Part shown: positions 1-6,573 of the stretch, in pieces
Position numbering within the stretch: the stretch's first letter is position 1
Layout: each line of letters begins with the position of its first letter
DNA from: Nitrospina sp.
Lineage (GTDB): Bacteria; Nitrospinota; Nitrospinia; Nitrospinales; VA-1
Reading direction: 5' to 3'
DNA length: 6,953 bases
Assembly: GCA_018665625.1 (NCBI GenBank)
Contig: JABJCF010000497.1
Coordinates: 1-6,953, forward strand
Notes under the pieces: model-generated
Told to the model about the DNA's origin: nothing
The model's input: the letters and a program-made list of their open reading frames with translations, nothing else
Database searches by the model: none
Made by a program: the position numbers and the translations under genes

Positions 1-522
1 ATTCCGCTTGGAGGGGACAGGCTGGGAAGTGCTCGCACCTTTTTTAATATCTTTTTGACAATGCTTTTGTGCGGATTTTGGCACGGAGCTAATTGGACAT
101 TTTTATTATGGGGAATGATGCATGGGGGATTGCTGGTTGCGGAACGAATGTCCGGTGATTTTTTAGAACGAATTCCTAAAGTGGCTGCCACAATTTTAAC
201 TCTTGTTTTGGTTTTTCTTGCATGGGTTCCGTTTCGCGCTCCTGATTTAAGCAGTGTGGTAGACTGTTACGCGGCGCTTGCTAATGGTGGATGGGAAAGG
301 CCTGCGCTTGGATTTGTGCTGGGGGTGATAGGATTGATTGCCATGGATACCTACTTTAAGCTTGTGGGAAGGGATGATTACAATGCTTTGCAGGATCACG
401 AAATTGAAAATTACGGTGACTGGAAACCCTCGATAATGGTTTCTTGTTGTGTTTTTGCATGGTTTTTTGCTTATACGCTAAACCAAAATGAAACGAATGC
501 TTTTATATATTTTCAGTTTTAA
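1..522 (+). CDS. MBOAT family membrane O-acyltransferase (AlgI-like), C-terminal part
   Basis: This is the C-terminal 173 residues of a membrane-bound O-acyltransferase; the frame is open from the first base, so the gene starts outside the window. These proteins move acyl (usually acetyl) groups onto extracytoplasmic polysaccharides such as alginate. The visible part opens with the family signature I-P-L-G-G-D-R-L-G at residues 1-9. It continues with C-G-F-W-H-G-A-N-W-T-F at residues 24-34, whose His28 matches the family's catalytic histidine. Hydrophobic stretches follow at about 58-75, 98-115 and 143-160, consistent with membrane helices. A TTG at 55 opens an apparent shorter frame, but the signature continues upstream of it, so it is not the start. 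The gene lies 73 bases before gmd on the same strand, which suggests that a surface glycan is acylated; the actual substrate cannot be read from the sequence. Confidence 0.93.
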   Translation: MPLGGDRLGSARTFFNIFLTMLLCGFWHGANWTFLLWGMMHGGLLVAERMSGDFLERIPKVAATILTLVLVFLAWVPFRAPDLSSVVDCYAALANGGWERPALGFVLGVIGLIAMDTYFKLVGRDDYNALQDHEIENYGDWKPSIMVSCCVFAWFFAYTLNQNETNAFIYFQF

Positions 523-595
523 TCGGGCATGATGTCTTATCCGATGAGTCTATAAAAGGATTAACGATTTTTAGAACCAAACTTGCTGGAGGAAA

Positions 596-1687
596 ATGGC
601 CAACAAAAAAATTGCTCTTATCACGGGAATCACAGGTCAAGACGGTTCATACCTAGCGGAGTTTTTATTAAAAAAAAATTATGTTGTACATGGAGTAAAA
701 CGTCGTACTTCTCTATTTAATACGGATAGGATCGATCATCTTTATCAGGATCCTCACGTAGATAATAGAAACTTTATGTTGCACTACGGCGACATGACAG
801 ACTCCAGCAGTCTGCTGCATATCATCCAGAAAGTGCAGCCCGATGAAATTTACAATCTCGCAGCGCAGAGTCATGTTGCGGTGTCGTTCGAAGAACCAGA
901 ATATACTGCAAACTCCGACGCTCTGGGTGCATTGCGAATATTGGAAGCAATCCGCATTTTAGATTTAAAGGAAAAGACACGTTTCTACCAGGCGTCGACC
1001 TCTGAACTTTATGGGTTAGTGCAAGAAGTGCCTCAAAAAGAAACCACGCCATTTTATCCACGCAGTCCCTACGCTGTCGCAAAGCTCTACGCATACTGGA
1101 TAACGGTCAATTACCGTGAAGCCTATGGAATATATGCTTGCAATGGCATCTTATTCAATCACGAAAGCCCGGTACGCGGAGAAACATTTGTCACACGCAA
1201 AATAACTCGTGCTTTGGCGCGTATCAAACTCGGATTGCAAGAATGCCTTTACCTGGGTAACCTGGATGCAAAGAGAGACTGGGGACATGCCAGGGACTAT
1301 GTAGAAGCAAAATGGTTGATACTTCAACAGGACAAGCCTGAGGATTTTGTTATCGCAACGGGTATTCAATATAGTGTGCGAGAGTTTGTTGAAGCTGCGA
1401 TAAAAGAAATTGGCATAAATATAAGTTGGAAGGGGAGCGGCTCTGACGAAAAGGGTTACGATGAGGATGGAAAGTGTATCGTAGCTATCGATGAGCGTTA
1501 CTTTCGTCCCACTGAAGTTGAAAGCTTGCTCGGAGATGCTACTAAGGCAAAAGAAAAACTGGGTTGGACCCCTAAAACCACTTTTCCCGAACTGGTGTCC
1601 GAAATGATGCGTGAAGACCTTAAGGCCGCCGAGCGTGATGAATTAGTAAAAAGACACGGCTACGATGCCTACAATCGTCACGAGTAA
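596..1687 (+). CDS. gmd: GDP-mannose 4,6-dehydratase
   Basis: A cytoplasmic short-chain dehydrogenase/reductase of the extended type that converts GDP-D-mannose to GDP-4-keto-6-deoxy-D-mannose with bound NADP, the first step to GDP-L-fucose and related 6-deoxyhexoses. The 363 residues are close to the family's usual length (about 340-380). The Rossmann motif G-I-T-G-Q-D-G is at residues 11-17. The active-site residues line up with E. coli Gmd: Thr135 and Glu137 in S-T-S-E-L-Y-G, then Tyr159 and Lys163 (Y-A-V-A-K). The substrate-binding stretch N-H-E-S-P-V-R-G (188-195) is intact. The ATG is preceded by GGAGG at 588-592 with a short 3-base spacing, and the N-terminus aligns with known Gmd starts. 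The gene is followed after 8 bases by fcl, the next enzyme of the pathway, so the two are almost certainly co-transcribed. Confidence 0.98.
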   Translation: MANKKIALITGITGQDGSYLAEFLLKKNYVVHGVKRRTSLFNTDRIDHLYQDPHVDNRNFMLHYGDMTDSSSLLHIIQKVQPDEIYNLAAQSHVAVSFEEPEYTANSDALGALRILEAIRILDLKEKTRFYQASTSELYGLVQEVPQKETTPFYPRSPYAVAKLYAYWITVNYREAYGIYACNGILFNHESPVRGETFVTRKITRALARIKLGLQECLYLGNLDAKRDWGHARDYVEAKWLILQQDKPEDFVIATGIQYSVREFVEAAIKEIGINISWKGSGSDEKGYDEDGKCIVAIDERYFRPTEVESLLGDATKAKEKLGWTPKTTFPELVSEMMREDLKAAERDELVKRHGYDAYNRHE

Positions 1688-1695
1688 AATTTTTT

Positions 1696-2643
1696 ATGAC
1701 GGATTTGAAAATAGATAAAAGCGATAAAATATATGTTGCGGGTCACAATGGGATGGTCGGGTCCGCACTTGTCCGAGGCCTCCAGAAGAGAGGCTACAGT
1801 AATTTGCTAATGAGGACACGCAAAGAACTGGATCTTCTCGATCAGGATTCTGTCTTTTCGTTTTTGCAGAAAGAAAAACCCCGCTATATATTTCTTGCTG
1901 CAGCCAAAGTGGGTGGCATAAACGCCAACAACACATTTCGCGGCCAGTTTATTTATGAGAATCTTGCCATCGAAACCAACATAATTCACGGAGCACATTT
2001 AGCCGGAATTAAAGAGTTAAACTTTTTAGGCTCTAGCTGTATCTATCCCCGTGATTGCCCACAGCCTATGAAAGAGGAGTATCTCTTGACAGGTCCACTT
2101 GAACCGACCAATGAACCATATGCGATTTCAAAAATTGCTGGCATTAAAATGTGCGAAAGCTATAACCGGCAATATTCAACTCAATATGTCTCTTCAATGC
2201 CGACAAACCTCTACGGCCCAAATGATAACTATGATTTAAATACCAGCCATGTTTTGCCCGCTCTTATTTGTAAGGCCCATAAGGCGAAGGTGAGCGGGGA
2301 TAAACAACTGATTGTTTGGGGAAGTGGTAAACCGATGCGAGAATTTCTATATGTAGATGATGCTGCCGACGCTCTTATCTATATGATGGAAAAGAAATTG
2401 ACGGAAGGAATTTTCAACATTGGTACGGGTGAGGAAGTAACCATTCGAGAGCTAGCCGAAACAGTGATGACAGTAGTAGGCTTTCAGGGTGAAATCACTT
2501 TTGATGCAAGCAAACCAGATGGGACACCACGAAAGCTGTTGTCAGTAGAAAAATTAAGAAAACTGGGTTGGCAAGCTCAAACAAAACTGAAAGAGGGTAT
2601 AGGAAAAGCCTATCAGGATTTTCTGGAAACCCATGAAAATTAA
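1696..2643 (+). CDS. fcl: GDP-L-fucose synthase (epimerase/reductase)
   Basis: A bifunctional NADPH-dependent 3,5-epimerase/4-reductase that makes GDP-L-fucose from the Gmd product. It is an extended SDR protein of 315 residues, the usual length. It has the glycine motif G-H-N-G-M-V-G at 16-22. Its catalytic residues match E. coli GDP-fucose synthase at a constant offset: Ser113 and Cys115 in S-S-C-I-Y-P, Tyr142 and Lys146 in Y-A-I-S-K, and His185 in N-T-S-H. The C-terminal substrate region includes R-E-F-L-Y-V-D-D (215-222). The start ATG is 8 bases after the gmd stop and has no recognisable Shine-Dalgarno sequence (the leader is AT-rich), so translation probably depends on ribosomes finishing gmd. 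Also known as wcaG in colanic acid clusters. The presence of Cys115 and His185 argues against a plain 4-reductase such as Rmd. Confidence 0.98.
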   Translation: MTDLKIDKSDKIYVAGHNGMVGSALVRGLQKRGYSNLLMRTRKELDLLDQDSVFSFLQKEKPRYIFLAAAKVGGINANNTFRGQFIYENLAIETNIIHGAHLAGIKELNFLGSSCIYPRDCPQPMKEEYLLTGPLEPTNEPYAISKIAGIKMCESYNRQYSTQYVSSMPTNLYGPNDNYDLNTSHVLPALICKAHKAKVSGDKQLIVWGSGKPMREFLYVDDAADALIYMMEKKLTEGIFNIGTGEEVTIRELAETVMTVVGFQGEITFDASKPDGTPRKLLSVEKLRKLGWQAQTKLKEGIGKAYQDFLETHEN

Positions 2644-2706
2644 TTTTGAGAATTCTTGGTCGGCCTTAATCCCCCTGATTGAATCCTCCTAATCTAGTAT
2701 TTTCCT

Positions 2707-3843
2707 ATGGATGAAATTCTCTCTTCAAAAAATATTCCCTCCTTAACTGTTGTGATCCCCAGCTTCAATCAGGCGGAAACTATAGAACAGTCCCTGGTAA
2801 GTATTTTGGAGCACAATAATCTTGAAGGATTGGAGGTTCTGGTTTTTGATTCGATGTCTACAGATGGAACTTCTGAAGTTCTCGGAAAATGGAAAAGCCG
2901 ATGCACTGTTATACAGGAAGAGGACACAGGGCAAAGTGATGCTATTAATAAAGGTTTCGTAAAAGCTAAAGGAGACATTGTTTGTTGGTTGAACTCAGAT
3001 GACCTGTTTTTCCCGCAGGCTCTTGATCGAGTCCGTCAACTTTTCGCACGAGATCCCGAGGCCCAGATTATCAGTGGGAGAGGAGTACATCTTTTTCAGG
3101 ATGGAGGATTTAAGACTCTTTTTCCTGAAAAAATTAATTTTGAAAAATTATCCTCGCCCAATTTGCAAATAGATGTTTTACAGCCCGCTGTTTTTTTTCG
3201 TCGTGATCTTCTGGAAAGTATTGGGGGAATCAACTTGAAACTGCATTATGTAATGGATTGGGATTTATGGTGTCGGTTTATCCAAAATAAGGCCATTTGG
3301 AGAACGGTAGATGATTACTTTTCTGCGGCAAGAATTCATCCTGCAACCAAAACATCCAGCGGTGGGTTTTTGCGGTTGTTCGAGCATTGGCGGGTTGCTA
3401 GAAAACACACGGGTTTCTGGTTTCCCAAGTTGACTTGGAATTTATTTCTTTCCTGGGGTTTGGAAGATGCGCCGCAACCTTTATCTTGTTTGTTTAAAGT
3501 TGCATATGGTCTGAAATCCTTAATCCGATTTGGGGAAATAAAACCAAATTTTCATAGTTCGCAATTTGGCCAGGGGCAAGCGCAAATCACTTTTCCCTGG
3601 TACGGGAGGAAGGCAAAATTTATTGTTGTGGAATTGGAGCTTCGCAACCCCGGAAACCCTCCTGAGACTATAAATATTGAAATTAATGGTCAATCCTTCA
3701 GTAGGGAAATTACAGGAAAAGAAGCAAAACAAGTCATCGCCATCGAGCAGCCCTTCGACGAAAATGTGTTCAATGTCTCAATTTCGACAGAACCCTCAGT
3801 AGAGTTCAGAGTGATAAAAATAATGCCTTCTAACGCTGATTAA
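2707..3843 (+). CDS. Family 2 (GT-A) glycosyltransferase with C-terminal beta-rich extension
   Basis: An inverting GT-A glycosyltransferase, predicted to be cytoplasmic or membrane-associated, adding a sugar to a growing surface glycan; donor and acceptor are unknown. The N-terminal domain (about 12-215) has the nucleotide-sugar start V-V-I-P-S-F-N-Q at 15-22 and S-T-D-G-T at 51-55. E-E-D-T-G-Q-S-D-A-I-N-K-G-F (71-84) leads to the metal-binding N-S-D-D at 96-99. M-D-W-D-L-W (183-188) is the usual position of the catalytic acidic pair, and R-I-H-P-A-T-K-T (209-216) follows. Residues from about 285 to 378 are not needed for GT-A and look like alternating beta strands. No long membrane helix is seen. 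The gene is 63 bases after fcl in the same direction and probably belongs to the same transcript, although no clear ribosome-binding site precedes the ATG. Family assignment is secure; its role in fucosylation is inferred only from neighbours. Confidence 0.92.
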   Translation: MDEILSSKNIPSLTVVIPSFNQAETIEQSLVSILEHNNLEGLEVLVFDSMSTDGTSEVLGKWKSRCTVIQEEDTGQSDAINKGFVKAKGDIVCWLNSDDLFFPQALDRVRQLFARDPEAQIISGRGVHLFQDGGFKTLFPEKINFEKLSSPNLQIDVLQPAVFFRRDLLESIGGINLKLHYVMDWDLWCRFIQNKAIWRTVDDYFSAARIHPATKTSSGGFLRLFEHWRVARKHTGFWFPKLTWNLFLSWGLEDAPQPLSCLFKVAYGLKSLIRFGEIKPNFHSSQFGQGQAQITFPWYGRKAKFIVVELELRNPGNPPETINIEINGQSFSREITGKEAKQVIAIEQPFDENVFNVSISTEPSVEFRVIKIMPSNAD

Positions 3844-3857
3844 GTCGGATGGGTAGG

Positions 3858-3877
3858 ATAAATTGGCGTCCCCAGCG
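3858..3877 (+). repeat. Left direct repeat matching the tRNA-Glu 3' end (attachment-site-like)
   Basis: Twenty bases here are identical, in the same orientation, to 6878-6897. That stretch comprises the last 14 bases of the - strand tRNA-Glu gene including CCA, plus 6 bases beyond it. With two single-base gaps the match runs on to the left (GGGTAGG here against GGGAGGT on the right), about 27 bases in all. The copy sits 27 bases from the stop codon of the dioxygenase gene and separates the + strand glycan genes from the - strand gene group. Corresponding bases are 3020 apart. A tRNA 3' end repeated at the far end of a gene block is the classic trace of tyrosine-recombinase integration. No recombinase gene is visible, so this reading is an inference; the repeat itself is seen directly. 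Confidence 0.75.
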
Positions 3878-3890
3878 TCCCCAGCGTCCC
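3868..3890. repeat. Tandem 9-bp repeat GTCCCCAGC (about 2.6 copies)
   Basis: The unit GTCCCCAGC stands at 3868-3876 and 3877-3885, and GTCCC begins a third copy at 3886-3890. The first copy is part of the longer match to the tRNA-Glu 3' end at 6884-6897; the others extend it in tandem. It lies in the 61-base space between the convergent glycosyltransferase and dioxygenase genes. It is not a hairpin with a T-run, so it does not look like a terminator. Confidence 0.85.
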
Positions 3891-3904
3891 TAAGTTCGAA
3901 TTTC

Positions 3905-4693
3905 TCATGAAACCATTACACCTCGCATCGAAATACTTTTGGAAACAAGGCCTTCTACCGGAAAGGTTACTCTTTCATCGTTTTCCTGCAAGGCAATAAT
4001 GTAAATGAGTGGAATAAAATGTTCTGGAGTAGGGGCAGAAAGGCGGGCGATATCACCGAGGGATTCATAATCAATTATTCCCTGGTATTTTCCGTCCACA
4101 AGGTATTGCTTTATTATTTCATCAAATTCGATCGCCCATTTTGCAGGCTCAATCTTTGCATCAAAGCTTATCTGGCTGAGGTTATGAACAATATTTCCGC
4201 TTCCCAGAATTAAAACCCCTTCATCTCGCAAAGGTTTCAATTCTTTTGCAATTTCATAATGCTCTAGTGGAGTTAATGTGTTATCCAAGCTTAACTGGAT
4301 CGTGGGAATATTGGCCTCTGGATACATTTTGGTCAATAACGCCCAGGTCCCATGATCAAGGCCCCAACTCGTATCTAGTTTGACCTTTCTTTTTGAAATT
4401 AGAGATTGAATCCGTTTGGCAAGTTCAAGATTTCCTTTGGCTGGATACTGAACATCAAACAGCGCTTGTGGAAAGTTTCCAAAATCATGAATTGTGGGTG
4501 GGTTTTCCATCCCTGTTACAAAAGTACCCTTGGTTTCCCAATGAGCAGAAATGGATAAAATCGCTTTCGGCATAGGAAGGCCTTCCGCTATTAGTTTCCA
4601 AGTCTCTCCGTAAGGGTTCTCTTCAATAACGTACATGGGACTGCCATGCCCTAAAAAAAGTGCAGGCATTTTATTTTTACTCGACGTACCCAT
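3905..4693 (-). CDS. ygiD: YgiD-like class III extradiol ring-cleavage dioxygenase (4,5-DOPA dioxygenase family)
   Basis: A cytoplasmic non-haem metal dioxygenase of the LigB/DODA superfamily, which opens catechol-type rings; in bacteria the physiological substrate is usually unknown, although E. coli YgiD can cleave DOPA. The 262 residues match the family's length (about 260-270). Family landmarks are F-L-G-H-G-S-P-M at 13-20, S-A-H-W-E at 49-53, I-H-D-F at 68-71, G-L-D-H-G-T-W at 111-117, G-S-G-N-I-V-H at 164-170 and P-T-P-E-H-F at 221-226. His16, His51 and His225 are the likely metal ligands, with His114 and His170 near the active site. The ATG at 4693 is preceded on its strand by GAGGTGA (4697-4703 on the + strand) at good spacing, so it is preferred over Met9. 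It is the last gene of the - strand group, 75 bases after the VOC gene. The general function is secure; the substrate is not. Confidence 0.93.
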   Translation of the reverse strand: MGTSSKNKMPALFLGHGSPMYVIEENPYGETWKLIAEGLPMPKAILSISAHWETKGTFVTGMENPPTIHDFGNFPQALFDVQYPAKGNLELAKRIQSLISKRKVKLDTSWGLDHGTWALLTKMYPEANIPTIQLSLDNTLTPLEHYEIAKELKPLRDEGVLILGSGNIVHNLSQISFDAKIEPAKWAIEFDEIIKQYLVDGKYQGIIDYESLGDIARLSAPTPEHFIPLIYIIALQENDERVTFPVEGLVSKSISMRGVMVS

Positions 4694-4732
4694 TATTCAC
4701 CTCGTTTTAGCGGAGTTTTAAAGCAGGCCTAG

Positions 4733-4761
4733 AGGGCAGTTTTCGGCCAATAGCGGACATT
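4733..4761 (-). repeat. Interspersed ~30-bp repeat, copy a
   Basis: Read on the - strand this copy begins AATGTCCGCTATTGGCCG, close to the consensus AATGTCCGCTTTNGGTCG drawn from the four copies in this window. The GACAT end is intact at 4756-4760. The partner end has decayed (AGGGC where ATGTC is expected). It lies between the VOC gene stop codon and the dioxygenase gene, 8 bases past that stop. Confidence 0.7.
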
Positions 4762-4768
4762 GGTTTTG

Positions 4769-5155
4769 TTAGAGATTTATATAATTTGAAACTTCAATAA
4801 GGTTTCCGTCCGGGTCTCTGAAATATATTGAGGTAATTTCCCCCTTTGCTCCCGTTCGTTTAACAGGTCCCTCAATTATTTTGACGTTGTTATCGCGAAG
4901 CTCCCTAATTGCTTCATCTATGCTTGTATTTGTAATAAAACATAGGTCCGCACTTCCTGGGCTCACATTTTGAGCCTTGGGTTCAAATTCACTATCAAGC
5001 TGGTGTAAATTTATTTTCTGGTTCCCAAAAAATAAGGCCGTCCGACTATCACCAAAAATAATTTTTTTCATACCTAAGTTTTTTTCGTAAAAATCAACGG
5101 TACGATCTATATCCTTCACCGTGAGGGCAAAATGATCAACTCTATCTACTTCCAT
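4769..5155 (-). CDS. VOC superfamily (glyoxalase/bleomycin resistance fold) protein
   Basis: A small cytoplasmic metalloprotein of the vicinal oxygen chelate fold, 128 residues, about the usual size for one two-module chain. Module one starts V-D-H-F-A-L-T-V (6-13) and module two covers about 66-125, ending in Y-F-R-D-P-D-G-N-L-I-E-V (111-122). His8, His51 (I-N-L-H-Q) and Glu121 occupy the normal metal-ligand positions. I-N-L-H-Q followed by F-E-P-K-A and P-G-S-A-D-L-C-F recalls the subgroup often labelled glyoxalase or 'VOC family virulence protein'; no reaction is established for it as far as I know. The open frame extends to a TTG at 5215 and an ATG at 5200. The ATG at 5155 is chosen because AGGA lies 5 bases upstream on its strand and the family normally begins there; the extension would reach into repeat copy b. 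Fold assignment is firm; substrate is unknown. Confidence 0.9.
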   Translation of the reverse strand: MEVDRVDHFALTVKDIDRTVDFYEKNLGMKKIIFGDSRTALFFGNQKINLHQLDSEFEPKAQNVSPGSADLCFITNTSIDEAIRELRDNNVKIIEGPVKRTGAKGEITSIYFRDPDGNLIEVSNYINL

Positions 5156-5160
5156 CGCTA

Positions 5161-5164
5161 TCCT
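5161..5164 (-). promoter_or_regulatory. Ribosome-binding site deciding the VOC gene start
   Basis: The + strand TCCT at this position reads AGGA on the - strand, 5 bases before the ATG at 5155. Neither the in-frame ATG at 5200 nor the TTG at 5215 has a comparable site at proper spacing. Confidence 0.6.
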
Positions 5165-5214
5165 ATTTTTTTGTTCCAGTTTGCTTATTTTACGGGGCAT
5201 TTTAGTAATGCTCA

Positions 5215-5243
5215 AATGTCCGCTTTAGGTCGAATATCGACAT
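5215..5243 (+). repeat. Interspersed ~30-bp repeat, copy b
   Basis: This copy reads AATGTCCGCTTTAGGTCG on the + strand and ends in GACAT. The inverted ends ATGTC (5216-5220) and GACAT (5239-5243) pair perfectly. An alternative inner hairpin GTCGA-ATA-TCGAC is also possible. It occupies the gap between the DUF1697 stop codon and the VOC gene start and is inverted relative to copy a. Confidence 0.8.
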
Positions 5244-5265
5244 ATCTCCGCTCGGCCAGAAACCG

Positions 5266-5808
5266 TTATTCATTTCGATTTGCCAATTCCAGCAGTTTTA
5301 AAACTGTGCGCCAGTTCCGTGCCGTTACGTCAACGCCAAGAAGTTTTTCTGTTTTTGCAGCAAGCTTTGAGCGCCCGAACCCGTCAGGAGTATGAAGGTA
5401 AAACATGTTCTCATTTAGAAAATAATTTTCGCTCCCTGCTTTGATCTTGTCAAATGATTCACTTTTCAATGGTTTTGGCTTCTTGGAAAGAAAAAAAAGA
5501 TGCAAGGATTTTGGTTCTTCTTCAGCGTCTGGAAAGGGATTTGACGTTACCGCTTTCTCCAGCTCCCTGACGGTTAAGAGATGAATTTTTGGTTCAAAGC
5601 CATGGCGATTTAAAATTGTCTTTCCGATGAGTTTTGTAAGTTGGGGCGCTTTTGAGCCCGGTTTTCTGAATATCACATTGCCACTTTGAATATACGTTTT
5701 TACACTTCCGCAACCAATTTCCTCAAGTTCCTCAACCAAGTCTTTCATAGGCAATAGGTTGTTCCCGCCAACATTGATACCCCTGAGCAGCATTATCCAA
5801 GTAGTCAT
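5266..5808 (-). CDS. DUF1697 family protein
   Basis: A 180-residue soluble protein of the DUF1697 family, whose members are about 170-185 residues long and have no settled biochemical function. The signature is clear: L-L-R-G-I-N-V-G-G-N-N-L-L-P-M at 7-21, then V-K-T-Y-I-Q-S-G-N-V-I-F at 36-47. The family's later F-L-S-K-K-P element is present at about 106-111, and H-T-P-D-G-F-G-R-S-K-L near 139-149 matches the conserved C-terminal block. No signal peptide or membrane segment is seen. The ATG at 5808 fits the family N-terminus. The nearest AGGAG on its strand is 17 bases away, too far for a normal ribosome-binding site, so translation may be weak or coupled. It is the second gene of the - strand group; both flanking gaps carry a repeat copy. 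Confidence 0.93.
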   Translation of the reverse strand: MTTWIMLLRGINVGGNNLLPMKDLVEELEEIGCGSVKTYIQSGNVIFRKPGSKAPQLTKLIGKTILNRHGFEPKIHLLTVRELEKAVTSNPFPDAEEEPKSLHLFFLSKKPKPLKSESFDKIKAGSENYFLNENMFYLHTPDGFGRSKLAAKTEKLLGVDVTARNWRTVLKLLELANRNE

Positions 5809-5867
5809 AAAACTATTTTACCATGCTCCTTTTGAATGATAAAAGACTGCAAAGCTTCGATAGTAAC

Positions 5868-5898
5868 ATGTCTCCCCAAACGGCCAAATGCGGACATT
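5868..5898 (-). repeat. Interspersed ~30-bp repeat, copy c
   Basis: Read on the - strand it begins AATGTCCGCATTTGGCCG and ends GACAT. The ends, ATGTC at 5868-5872 and GACAT at 5893-5897 on the + strand, are perfect inverted repeats. It begins 13 bases beyond the stop codon of the SGNH gene and lies in the 103-base leader of the DUF1697 gene. Confidence 0.8.
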
Positions 5899-5911
5899 CA
5901 GTTTGCCCCAC

Positions 5912-6548
5912 TTATATTATCTTAGATACTGCCTCTGCTATAGCTTTACCTAGTGACAGGTGCTGGTTTTCATCTAAGTGAATGCCATCAACAATACTAG
6001 CTTCGGTAATAGAAGCAGAATCGAAATAGCTTGTTGAATGCCTTACTGATATTTTTTTAAGCTCGGTGGCCAAACCAATACATTTTTTCTCAGCGCCATC
6101 AAATTTGTTAGCGATTTCACCTTTTGGCTCAACAATTGTTGGTGGAGCAATAATCATAATTTCTGGAATAAGCATTCCCGGCTCTATCGGAGCGTGGCGA
6201 ATAATATTTATTAATATTTCCGTGCCCTGAGCAGATAGCTTTGCGTTATTGCTATGAGATTCTTGAAAGTCATTTGTGCCCAGCATCAAAATAACCAGTT
6301 TGAGTGGAGAGTGCATTTCAATAACTTGAGCTAAACCCTGTGAACCGTCTCGACCCCTCTTTAAACGGGTCATTCCATTTGGTTCTACGACCATTCAAAC
6401 AGTTCTCAATAACCCTGATGTTCCTACCCTTGGCGTTTAGAGAATTTTCAAAAACCCCGGGCCATCTTTTTTCAAAAGGTAGTCGCAGCCTTGTATTTGA
6501 GATAATCCCCCAAGAAAGACTATCTGAATAAATGAGAACCTGTTCCAT
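5912..6548 (-). pseudogene. SGNH/GDSL-family esterase (arylesterase/TesA-like) with a one-base frameshift
   Basis: Two overlapping frames together spell one SGNH hydrolase, a serine esterase or thioesterase family. The first frame gives about the first 65 residues and the second the rest. They join cleanly if one base is removed from the run of four C at 6354-6357 (GGGG on the coding strand), restoring a 211-residue protein; the 637-base span equals 211 codons plus stop plus one base. In the restored protein block I is Y-S-D-S-L-S-W-G (7-14) with nucleophile Ser10. N-G (52-53) is the block II position, L-G-T-N-D (89-93) block III, and D-G-I-H (187-190) supplies the catalytic Asp and His. It resembles the mycobacterial arylesterase of about 216 residues. 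The start ATG at 6548 has AGG 7 bases upstream; a longer frame to 6626 runs through repeat copy d and is not favoured. The shift may be a real mutation or a sequencing error; everything else looks functional. Confidence 0.85.
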
Positions 6549-6573
6549 AAGGCAACCTGAATATTTTATTGTG

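Noticed and set aside
521..545. Terminator after the MBOAT gene (ATCGG...CCGAT)
   Set aside because: Only five paired bases around a 15-base loop and no T-run; too weak to call.
822..1369. Reading frames on the - strand opposite gmd (822-1094 and 1151-1369)
   Set aside because: They lie entirely within a gene of certain identity and show no family motifs; antisense shadows.
1694..1998. Reading frames on the - strand opposite the start of fcl
   Set aside because: Opposite a fully conserved gene, low-complexity and without recognisable motifs; shadows.
2644..2706. Promoter between fcl and the glycosyltransferase gene
   Set aside because: TAGTAT at 2695-2700 is -10-like but has no fitting -35 and would put the start of transcription at the ATG; read-through from fcl is simpler.
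2743..3732. Reading frames on the - strand opposite the glycosyltransferase
   Set aside because: No ribosome-binding sites or motifs; the + strand protein carries all family signatures.
4019..4575. Short + strand frames opposite the dioxygenase gene
   Set aside because: The - strand gene is complete with conserved metal-ligand histidines; the + strand products resemble nothing.
5156..5215. N-terminal extension of the VOC protein to the TTG at 5215 or the ATG at 5200
   Set aside because: The added residues are not family-like and reach into or next to repeat copy b, while the ATG at 5155 has a well-spaced AGGA.
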